DNA of 14,974 nt from an uncultured Clostridia bacterium. Its GTDB lineage: Bacteria; Bacillota; Clostridia; Christensenellales; Pumilibacteraceae. The DNA lies in contig CANDJX010000029.1 in assembly GCA_947385185.1 (NCBI GenBank), positions 1 through 14,974 of the forward strand. The letters run 5' to 3'. The notes under the pieces were generated by a model. That model did no database searches and was not told where the DNA came from. It saw only the letters and a list, made by a program, of their open reading frames with translations. Made by a program: the position numbers and the translations under genes. Below are positions 1 to 5,802 of this stretch, one piece after another; position 1 is the stretch's first letter, and each line of letters begins with the position of its first letter.

Positions 1-1
1 T

Positions 2-379
2 TGCGCGGTTTTCTTTTCCGCTTGCGGGAAAGAGCTCAACTATCTCAAAGCCGACGACGGCAGCGGAAAGCTTAAAACCGAGTTTGATTTCGGCAATTTT
101 TCCGTCGATGAATTGGATAAGGTCAAGACCAAACTTTCGGGACTGACGTTTTATTACGAATATTTTCCCGATAATTCCACCGAAAAAGCGGATATGTCCG
201 AAGTAAAAGTAAAACACTTTGTAAGCGGCACCAATGGCAAAGAGGAACACGCGGGTCTGCCCGAAACGTTGCAGGCGTCGTCGTCCTATACCGTGTGCTA
301 TTATTATACCGGACACGAGCCGACCGCAGACGCAAGCGATTCGTTCGTGGTTACAATCAGTTTTTGGGTGAATGAATAA
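2..379 (+). CDS. Probable small lipoprotein, 5' end cut off
   Basis: The reading frame is open from base 2 to the TAA at 377-379, so the start lies outside the window. The first visible residues are CAVFFSACGKELNYL. The segment F-S-A-C (bases 14-25) looks like the end of a lipoprotein signal peptide with a lipobox cysteine, followed by a polar secreted domain of about 118 residues. The mature part is rich in Asp, Lys, Ser, Thr and aromatic residues and reads as a small beta-rich extracellular domain. I recognise no family. Its stop codon overlaps the ATG of the next gene by one base (TAATG), so the two are probably translationally coupled and may act together at the membrane. The lipoprotein call is inference from a short visible signal-peptide tail; the rest of the h-region and the n-region are not visible. 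Confidence 0.6.
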   Translation, partial: CAVFFSACGKELNYLKADDGSGKLKTEFDFGNFSVDELDKVKTKLSGLTFYYEYFPDNSTEKADMSEVKVKHFVSGTNGKEEHAGLPETLQASSSYTVCYYYTGHEPTADASDSFVVTISFWVNE

Positions 380-1173
380 TGGATAATTCGGATGTATACG
401 GATCTGTGCCGGATTATGAAAAATCGAGCTACGGAAAAGCGGCATACCGCCGCGTGCAACGCTTGCGCCGGAAAGGCAGACGGCGGGGTATAGAAGTTCC
501 GCCGCTCGGATACGAACTTACGAAAACCGAGAAACCACGGATCGCGTTCTGGATCGTAGCGATCGTTTCCGCAGTCATATTCGTCGGTATCATCGTCGGC
601 ATATTCCTGCTTTATAACGAGCTCGTCAAGTTTTTTTCCGACTTAAGCAGTCTGGGCGATTTTATCGCAGTGCTGTTCGACCCGGAAACTCTCGGCGTTT
701 CGTTGGGATTATCCGCTTTACCCGGTATACTTATGGTCATGGTATATCTGTTGGTTCTGGTGCTGATTGCGGTGCCGGTTGTTGCGGCGATATACTTTTA
801 TCGTTTCGTACGCGACGCGTTTTATATGGCGAAATGCTCGAAAGAGGAATTTGCGAAAGGCAGTCAGATATCCTCGCGCATTTTAGGTCTTATAACCGTG
901 CTTTTGACCGCCGTAGTGCTTTTCATCGTGCTTCTGGCGCTCATCGACTCGTCGGGCGCAAGGTTATGCATCGGACTGATATTCGCAGGTATAGTCGTTG
1001 CGCTCGGAGGCTTGCTCGCGCTTATAATCGTGGAAAAAGTCAAAGCGAACAAGTGGTTCGAAACTCTGGACGAGGATAAAAAACAGAACTACCTTGCGCA
1101 CGAAAAGGCGTTAAAGGCGGTAAAGCGTCGTTTGCGCACCGAAAAGAGCTTCTGGGAAAGCCTGGGCAAGTGA
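379..1173 (+). CDS. Four-helix membrane protein of unknown function
   Basis: A 264-residue protein with a strongly basic N-terminal segment (residues 22-37, many Arg and Lys). Four hydrophobic stretches follow, at about residues 55-78, 114-140, 168-188 and 196-217. The C-terminal tail of about 45 residues is charged and Lys-rich. The positive segment before helix 1 suggests a cytoplasmic N-terminus, and an even helix count would place the tail in the cytoplasm too. I recognise no family. It begins on the last base of the upstream lipoprotein-like gene, so the pair probably forms an operon and possibly a membrane complex, which is inference. About 180 bases separate it from ddl; no convincing terminator with a T-run lies directly behind it, only short hairpins (CGCAT/ATGCG at 1192-1207 and the palindrome GCTTCGAAGC at 1212-1221). 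Confidence 0.75.
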   Translation: MDNSDVYGSVPDYEKSSYGKAAYRRVQRLRRKGRRRGIEVPPLGYELTKTEKPRIAFWIVAIVSAVIFVGIIVGIFLLYNELVKFFSDLSSLGDFIAVLFDPETLGVSLGLSALPGILMVMVYLLVLVLIAVPVVAAIYFYRFVRDAFYMAKCSKEEFAKGSQISSRILGLITVLLTAVVLFIVLLALIDSSGARLCIGLIFAGIVVALGGLLALIIVEKVKANKWFETLDEDKKQNYLAHEKALKAVKRRLRTEKSFWESLGK

Positions 1174-1310
1174 AGATAAAATATCCGATTTCGCATACGA
1201 TAATGCGTCTTGCTTCGAAGCGTGAATAAAAACGGAATAAACTCCCGCGTAAGCGCAGACATAAAACGTAAAAAATTTTCATATAAATAACAGTCGAAAA
1301 TCACGCACTG

Positions 1311-1353
1311 AAATTTCCCTCGCGGCATATACACTACGAGGGAGATTTATTTT
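1311..1353 (+). promoter_or_regulatory. Hairpin covering the ddl ribosome binding site (attenuator- or terminator-like)
   Basis: The arms AAATTTCCCTCG (1311-1322) and CGAGGGAGATTT (1337-1348) can pair over 12 positions with a single G-U wobble and a 14-base loop. The 3' arm contains the whole ddl Shine-Dalgarno sequence GAGGGAG (1338-1344). The tail TTTATTTT (1346-1353) follows, so the same element could also act as a terminator. It may switch ddl at the level of translation or transcription. The pairing is seen directly; the regulatory role is inference. No T-box or known riboswitch signature was recognised in 1174-1310. Confidence 0.55.
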
Positions 1354-2433
1354 ATGGCAACAACGATAATTTTCGGAGGTAAATCGTGCGAGCATAACGT
1401 CAGCATAGTTACCGGCGTACAGCTCGCCTGTTCGGTGCGGGCGCTCGATCCGCTCCCCGTGTACATAGACGAAAGCGGCGAATGGTACGCGGGCAAAGAG
1501 CTTTTCGATATAGGTTTCGTCAGGCATAAAGAGCGGTTAAAGCGCGTGCACCCGCGTCCGGGTTCGCGATGGCTGTACACCGACAGGGGACGGAAATTCG
1601 CCGAAATGGACGTAGCCGTGCTTTGCTGTCACGGCATGAACGGCGAGGACGGAACGCTTCAGGGTCTGCTCGAGCTGTGCGGCGTGCCGTACACCGGCTC
1701 GGATGTGCTCCGTAGCGCGCTGTGCATGGATAAGGCGGCGTTCAAACGCTATGCGGTCATGAGCGGTATCCCGACGGTGCCTTATACCGCGTTTACGCGG
1801 AAAGAATTCAACGAGGACATATACGCTGTCGCCGACAGGTTAAACGAAATAGGCTATCCGTTCATCATAAAGCCCGCGTCGCTCGGCTCGTCGATAGGCG
1901 TATCCGCGGCGCATAACGAGGCGGAACTGGTCGAAGCGTCGCGCGTCGCGCTGGCTTTCGATAACGTCGTGATTGCCGAAAAACTGCTCGTGGGGTTCAG
2001 AGAACTTAACTGCGCGGCGCTCGGCGGCGACGGGGAAACGGTCGTTAGCGACGTGGAAGAGCCGCTCGGGTGGAAAGAGTTTTTATCGTTCGAGGATAAA
2101 TATTCGGGGAAAAAAGAACTTATGCGCCGCCGTCTGCCCGCAGAAATCCCCGACGAAACCGCGGCGGAAATAAAACGCCTTACGAAATACGTGTTCGAGT
2201 CGCTCGGACTCGCGGGTGTCGTGCGTATCGATTATATGCTCGCGGCGAGCGGGGAACTGTACCTGAACGAGATCAACACTTTGCCCGGCTCGATGGCGTC
2301 GTACTTCTTCCGCCGCGCGGGAATGACCGAAACCGCGCTTGTGAAAAGACTGACGGAGATAGCGGTGAAAAGGTATAAAGACAAGTCGCGTCTGACGTAT
2401 TCTTTTTCTTCGCCCGCTCTCAAAGGGAAATAA
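1354..2433 (+). CDS. ddl: D-alanine--D-alanine ligase
   Basis: The 359-residue ATP-grasp ligase joins two D-alanines to make the dipeptide added to the peptidoglycan precursor by MurF in the cytoplasm. The N-terminal FGGKSCEHNVS (residues 7-17) holds the conserved Glu-His. HGMNGEDGTLQG (93-104), the ATP-grasp segment IIKPASLGSSIGVS (171-184), RID (291-293) and LNEINTLPGSM (304-314) are the family's substrate, ATP and metal motifs. In the omega-loop the sequence is EDKY (Tyr250). A Tyr here is typical of true D-Ala-D-Ala ligases, whereas VanA/VanB-type D-Ala-D-Lac ligases have His, so a vancomycin-resistance role is unlikely. Length is normal. The ATG follows GAGGGAG at good spacing. No other cell-wall gene adjoins it, so it is probably a single-gene transcript. 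Confidence 0.95.
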   Translation: MATTIIFGGKSCEHNVSIVTGVQLACSVRALDPLPVYIDESGEWYAGKELFDIGFVRHKERLKRVHPRPGSRWLYTDRGRKFAEMDVAVLCCHGMNGEDGTLQGLLELCGVPYTGSDVLRSALCMDKAAFKRYAVMSGIPTVPYTAFTRKEFNEDIYAVADRLNEIGYPFIIKPASLGSSIGVSAAHNEAELVEASRVALAFDNVVIAEKLLVGFRELNCAALGGDGETVVSDVEEPLGWKEFLSFEDKYSGKKELMRRRLPAEIPDETAAEIKRLTKYVFESLGLAGVVRIDYMLAASGELYLNEINTLPGSMASYFFRRAGMTETALVKRLTEIAVKRYKDKSRLTYSFSSPALKGK

Positions 2434-2439
2434 AGGATC

Positions 2440-2512
2440 TATGCTCCCGGGGTACGCCCCTTGCATACGTTTGCGGCGTCGCAAATTTACCGTTGCGAGC
2501 AGGCAAATTTGC
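2440..2512 (+). other. Cluster of overlapping hairpins downstream of ddl
   Basis: Three foldable elements follow the ddl stop within 80 bases. The first is TATGC (2440-2444) with GCATA (2463-2467), enclosing GGGG-TACG-CCCC. The second is a perfect TTTGCG-GCGT-CGCAAA stem-loop (2470-2485). The third is GCAAATTT (2481-2488) with AAATTTGC (2505-2512). Elements two and three share bases 2481-2485, so they cannot both form. There is no T-run, so a simple intrinsic terminator is not evident. Function is unknown; possibly mRNA 3'-end processing or stability. Confidence 0.4.
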
Positions 2513-2540
2513 TTCCCGGAATAAAGCTTTTATAAAACGA

Positions 2541-2570
2541 TTGACGGAAGCTTTCGGATAATGTTATAAT
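2541..2570 (+). promoter_or_regulatory. Sigma-A-type promoter of icd
   Basis: The -35 box is TTGACG (2541-2546) and the -10 box is TATAAT (2565-2570), with an 18-base spacer. Transcription should start near 2577, giving a 5' leader of about 85 bases before the icd ATG. Confidence 0.8.
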
Positions 2571-2578
2571 ACGAAATA

Positions 2579-2632
2579 TCGGAATACGGGCTAGGCGGCG
2601 ACCGCCGCAACGGAGCTGTCCGCGTATTCCGA
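2579..2632 (+). promoter_or_regulatory. Structured 5' leader of icd
   Basis: A 10-bp stem TCGGAATACG (2579-2588) with CGTATTCCGA (2623-2632) starts within a couple of bases of the predicted transcription start. It encloses a second hairpin, GGCGG (2594-2598) with CCGCC (2602-2606), or its one-register alternative. The single-stranded part downstream carries the ribosome binding site GGAGGG (about 2653-2658), outside the stem. It could stabilise the mRNA 5' end or be a cis-regulatory RNA. I could not assign it to a known family. Pairing is seen; function is inference. Confidence 0.5.
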
Positions 2633-2661
2633 CGTTATGACGCAAACATTCCGGAGGGCTT

Positions 2662-3864
2662 ATGTCGAAAATAAAATACGTGAAACCGATCGCCGAACTT
2701 CAGGGCGACGAGATGACCCGCATACTTTGGGACTGGATCAAAGAAATACTTCTCGATCCTCATGTTGAGCTCAATACCGAATTTTACGACCTCGGGCTTG
2801 TGCACCGCGACGAAACCGACGATCTCGTTACGAAGGAAGCGGGCGAAGCGGTCAAACGTCTCGGCGTGGGCGTAAAATGCGCCACGATCACGCCGAACAA
2901 TCAGCGTAAGGAAGAGTATAACTTAAAACGCCTTTATCCGTCGCCGAACGGCACTATCCGCGCCATTCTCGACGGCACGGTATTTCGTACACCCATACTC
3001 GTAAAGGGCATTACGCCGTATATTCCGACCTGGACGAAGCCTATCACGATTGCGCGCCACGCTTACGGCGACGTGTACAAGGCGACCGACGTGCGTATAG
3101 ACGGCGAGGCGAAAGCCGAATTGCTCGTTACGCATAAGGACGGCAGGACGGAAAAATATCCCGTTCACGACTTTACGGGCGCGGGCGTGCTTCAGGGTAT
3201 GCACAATACGGATAAGTCGATCACGGCGTTCGCGCGGTCGTGCTTCAACTTCGCGCTTGCGTCGAATATGGACTTGTGGCTCGGCACGAAAGATACGATC
3301 TCCAAGATCTACGACGGGCGTTTCAAAGCCATATTCGCGGATATATACGAAACGGAATTCCGCGATAAGTACGAGAAAGCGGGCATTAAGTACGAGTATA
3401 CGCTCATCGACGACTGCGTGGCGCGCGTAGTGCGCTCGAACGGCGGCATGGTCTGGGCGTGCAAAAACTACGACGGCGACGTCATGAGCGATATGCTCGC
3501 AACGGCTTTCGGCTCGCTTGCGATGATGTCGAGCGTGCTCGTTTCTCCCGACGGAAATTACGAGTACGAGGCGGCGCACGGCACTGTCACGAGGCATTAT
3601 TATAAATACCGCGCGGGCGAAGAAACCTCGACGAACCCCGTCGCGACTATATTCGCCTGGAGCGGCGCGCTCGCAAAGCGCGGCGAAAGCGAGAACAACG
3701 CGGAGCTTGTAAAATTCGCGTCCGAACTCGAGCGCGCTACGATTTCCACGATCGAAAGCGGCTATATGACCGGCGACCTCGCCTGCATTTTCAAAGCGGA
3801 CGGCATCACGCCGAAGAAACTCAATTCGCGCGATTTCCTCAAAGCCATCGCCTCGAATCTCTGA
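2662..3864 (+). CDS. icd: NADP-type isocitrate dehydrogenase, eukaryote-like subfamily
   Basis: The 400-residue enzyme oxidatively decarboxylates isocitrate to 2-oxoglutarate in the cytoplasm, supplying the glutamate precursor and NADPH. It resembles the homodimeric eukaryotic-type IDH (human IDH1 length and numbering) more than E. coli Icd. SPNGTIR (94-100) and GTVFR (105-109) supply the isocitrate-binding Ser and Arg100/Arg109. ARHAYGDVYKATD (131-143) holds Arg132 and Tyr139, in the same positions as in IDH1. Lys210, Asp250, Asp273 and Asp277 match the catalytic lysine and metal-binding aspartates. AAHGTVTRHY (304-313) matches the NADP site of that family. No other TCA-cycle gene is adjacent. 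It has its own promoter and leader upstream and a terminator downstream, so it is probably monocistronic. The ATG at 2662 follows GGAGGG at normal spacing. Confidence 0.95.
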   Translation: MSKIKYVKPIAELQGDEMTRILWDWIKEILLDPHVELNTEFYDLGLVHRDETDDLVTKEAGEAVKRLGVGVKCATITPNNQRKEEYNLKRLYPSPNGTIRAILDGTVFRTPILVKGITPYIPTWTKPITIARHAYGDVYKATDVRIDGEAKAELLVTHKDGRTEKYPVHDFTGAGVLQGMHNTDKSITAFARSCFNFALASNMDLWLGTKDTISKIYDGRFKAIFADIYETEFRDKYEKAGIKYEYTLIDDCVARVVRSNGGMVWACKNYDGDVMSDMLATAFGSLAMMSSVLVSPDGNYEYEAAHGTVTRHYYKYRAGEETSTNPVATIFAWSGALAKRGESENNAELVKFASELERATISTIESGYMTGDLACIFKADGITPKKLNSRDFLKAIASNL

Positions 3865-3940
3865 TTGGCGCGGAACGAATTTACCTGCCCGCAAGGGTAA
3901 GGTTGCAACGCAGACAAAGAAACGTATAAAATATACGCGA

Positions 3941-3977
3941 ACCGCCGGAACGTAAATCGCCGTCCGGCGGTGTTTTT
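3941..3977 (+). terminator. Intrinsic terminator after icd
   Basis: ACCGCCGGA (3941-3949) pairs perfectly with TCCGGCGGT (3963-3971) around a 13-base loop and is followed by GTTTTTG, a typical rho-independent terminator. It lies 77 bases after the icd stop codon. Confidence 0.85.
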
Positions 3978-3986
3978 GTAATAATT

Positions 3987-4047
3987 TTGTGAAAAGTCAA
4001 ATATTTTTGTAAAACATAGTGACAAAAAGCAAAAAGGGTGGTACAAT
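3987..4047 (+). promoter_or_regulatory. Candidate promoter region of the PHP gene
   Basis: A gene start just after a strong terminator needs its own promoter. Two weak candidates are visible: TTGTGA (3987-3992) with TAAAAC (4010-4015), spacer 17, and GTGACA (4019-4024) with TACAAT (4042-4047), spacer 17. The second would place transcription start at about 4054, inside the reading frame, so it is compatible only with leaderless translation from the second ATG (4054). The first is a poorer match but would leave the AGGGTGG ribosome binding site in the leader. Confidence 0.35.
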
Positions 4048-4794
4048 ATGAATATGGCTTTCTGGGGAGATTATCATACTCATTCGGTTTATTCGCACGG
4101 GATCGGCACGGTGGAAGAAAACGTTCTTGCCGCCCGTAACCGCGGACTGAAAGCGGTTGCGATCACCGATCACGGCATAAGCGGCTATCCGCAGAATATG
4201 CATCCCGCGGACGTGGATTCTTTCCTCGCCGACGTTTACCGTGCCCGCGAGTTATATCCCGACATGACCGTGCTCGCAGGCGTGGAAGCCAATCTCGTGT
4301 CGTCCGCCGGCGACCTCGACCTGACTCCCGAGATCGAATCGAAGCTCGACCTTATCATTTGCGGCTATCATCGCGTACGCCTGCCCGACTCCTTAAGCGC
4401 GCTCATGGGGTTCTGGGTGCCGAATGTTCTGCCTACGAAAAATACCCGCGCCCGCATAGCCAAAAATACCGACGCTTACGTCAAAGCCATGCAGCGTTAC
4501 CGCGTGTCGGTCATCGCTCATCCGCTCCGCGAGCTTATCTGCGACCTGAAAGTCCTCGGCGAGGCGGCTGCGGAATACGGCGTATATATAGAAATAAACA
4601 GCAAACGGTGCCTGATCGACAGGGAAGGTTTCGAAACCCTTGCGGGAACGGGCTGTAGGTTCATCTGCGACAGCGACGCGCATTCGCCCGAACGCGTGGG
4701 CGATTTTTCCGCGGCTGTCGAACTGGATAAAGCCGGACTCGACCGTTCGCTTATCGCGAACTGGGAAGCGTTTCCCGAGTTCAGGCGGAAATAA
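4048..4794 (+). CDS. PHP-domain metal-dependent phosphoesterase (YcdX-like)
   Basis: The 248-residue protein is a PHP (polymerase and histidinol phosphatase) domain, a trimetal-dependent phosphoesterase fold. The metal ligands appear in order: DYHTHSVYSH (8-17; His10, His12, His17), ITDH (39-42), GVEAN (78-82; Glu80), CGYH (105-108), IAHP (156-159) and CDSDAH (207-212). All expected ligands are present, so the enzyme should be active. The length fits stand-alone YcdX-type phosphatases rather than HisK fused to other domains. The substrate cannot be inferred: no his genes are nearby, so a histidinol-phosphate role is not supported. The ATG at 4048 follows AGGGTGG (4035-4041); a second in-frame ATG lies two codons on. 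No terminator is visible before the mrp promoter. Confidence 0.85.
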   Translation: MNMAFWGDYHTHSVYSHGIGTVEENVLAARNRGLKAVAITDHGISGYPQNMHPADVDSFLADVYRARELYPDMTVLAGVEANLVSSAGDLDLTPEIESKLDLIICGYHRVRLPDSLSALMGFWVPNVLPTKNTRARIAKNTDAYVKAMQRYRVSVIAHPLRELICDLKVLGEAAAEYGVYIEINSKRCLIDREGFETLAGTGCRFICDSDAHSPERVGDFSAAVELDKAGLDRSLIANWEAFPEFRRK

Positions 4795-4828
4795 TGCGAA
4801 ATTAAAGCGCGTCGGCATAGGCAGACGG

Positions 4829-4857
4829 TTGACTGTTCGCCCGCGCCGTGCTATACT
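4829..4857 (+). promoter_or_regulatory. Sigma-A-type promoter of mrp
   Basis: TTGACT (4829-4834) and TATACT (4852-4857) are separated by 17 bases. Transcription should begin near 4864. The in-frame ATG at 4848 lies inside this promoter, which rules it out as the mrp start and supports 4899. Confidence 0.8.
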
Positions 4858-4898
4858 TTATAAACGAAAACGACGGAAAACATAAGGAAGTATATAAT

Positions 4899-5753
4899 AT
4901 GACAGAAACCGAAAAAGATATTGCGGTAGAGGAGTGCACTCACGATTGCTCGAGTTGCGGCGCGAACTGTTCGAGCAGAGAAGAAGAACCCGATCCTGCG
5001 GCTCAGGCGCGCAAAGAAATCAATAAGATACGTAAGGTTTACGCGGTCATGAGCGGCAAAGGCGGCGTGGGCAAGAGTCTTGTCACGTCGATTCTCGCTT
5101 CGGCTGCGTCGGCGTTGGGCAAGAGCGTAGCCGTGCTCGACGCGGACATCACAGGTCCGTCCATACCCCGTTCGTTCGGGCTCAGGACGCGCGCGGGCGG
5201 CAGTCCGCTCGGCATTCTGCCCGTCGAAACTTCGACCGGTATCAAGGTCATGAGTCTTAATCTTCTTATGGAGAACGAAACCGACCCCGTAGTCTGGCGC
5301 GGAGCCATGATTACCGGGTGTGCTCAGCAGTTTTATACCGACGTGGTGTGGGGCGACGTGGACTATATGTTCGTGGATATGCCGCCGGGAACGGGCGACG
5401 TGCCGCTTACCGTGCTCCAGCAGTTCAAGGTGGACGGCATAATTCTTGTGACGAGTCCGCAGGAGCTTGTCGGAATGATCGTGGAAAAAGCCGCCAAAAT
5501 GGCGGGAATGATGCACGTTCCCATCGTGGCGCTCGTCGAAAATATGTCTTATTTCGTATGCCCGGACTGCGGTAAAAAGCATTACGTGTTCGGCGAAGGC
5601 AAGCTCGAAAGCGTAGCGAAGTCGCATGACATCGCGCTTACCGCGTCGCTTCCCATCGATCCGAAGATCGCCGAAGCGGTGGATCAGGGCAGGGCGGAAA
5701 GCCTGTTCGAACTTCTGCTTCCGCTTGCCAGAGAACTTACCTCGGATAAATAA
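4899..5753 (+). CDS. mrp: Mrp/NBP35-family Fe-S cluster carrier ATPase
   Basis: A 284-residue P-loop protein of the Mrp/NBP35/ApbC family, which binds a [4Fe-4S] cluster and passes it to apo-enzymes in the cytoplasm. The deviant Walker A motif GKGGVGKS (53-60) has the extra lysine of this group. DADITGPSIP (81-90) and DMPPGTGDVP (160-169) are the switch and Walker B regions. CPDC (221-224) is the conserved CxxC that binds the bridging cluster in Mrp dimers. The N-terminus also has a cysteine cluster, C13-C17-C20-C24 (CTHDCSSCGANC), so a second metal site is possible. The start at 4899 follows AAGGAAG (4884-4890) with an 8-base gap; an upstream in-frame ATG lies in the promoter. No other Fe-S assembly gene is adjacent. 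Readthrough into the ger operon may be stopped by the hairpin at 5839. Confidence 0.93.
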   Translation: MTETEKDIAVEECTHDCSSCGANCSSREEEPDPAAQARKEINKIRKVYAVMSGKGGVGKSLVTSILASAASALGKSVAVLDADITGPSIPRSFGLRTRAGGSPLGILPVETSTGIKVMSLNLLMENETDPVVWRGAMITGCAQQFYTDVVWGDVDYMFVDMPPGTGDVPLTVLQQFKVDGIILVTSPQELVGMIVEKAAKMAGMMHVPIVALVENMSYFVCPDCGKKHYVFGEGKLESVAKSHDIALTASLPIDPKIAEAVDQGRAESLFELLLPLARELTSDK

Positions 5754-5765
5754 TATCGATTTACG

Positions 5766-5802
5766 GAATAACGCGCGGGATAACGGTACAAATTATTACC
5801 GT
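5766..5802 (+). promoter_or_regulatory. Sigma-G-like promoter overlapping a dyad
   Basis: GAATA (5766-5770) and CAAATTA (5789-5795), 18 bases apart, fit the forespore sigma-G pattern (GHATR, then CATNHTA) with one mismatch. The putative -10 lies inside a perfect inverted repeat, ACGGTA (5783-5788) and TACCGT (5797-5802), which may be an operator. Germination receptor operons are classically sigma-G-dependent, which makes this plausible but unproven. Transcription start would be near 5803, favouring the ATG at 5831 over the GTG at 5801. Confidence 0.4.

Noticed and set aside
1203..1229. Possible 8-codon leader peptide (MRLASKRE) before ddl
   Set aside because: No ribosome binding site, no codon run that would suggest attenuation, and not adjacent to the hairpin.
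1329..1336. Sigma-E-like -10 (TATACACT) before ddl
   Set aside because: It sits in the hairpin loop, has no matching -35 and would start transcription within the ribosome binding site.
1354..2433. Van-type D-Ala-D-Lac or D-Ala-D-Ser resistance ligase
   Set aside because: The omega-loop has EDKY rather than the His of VanA/VanB, and there are no vanH, vanX, vanT or regulator genes next to it.
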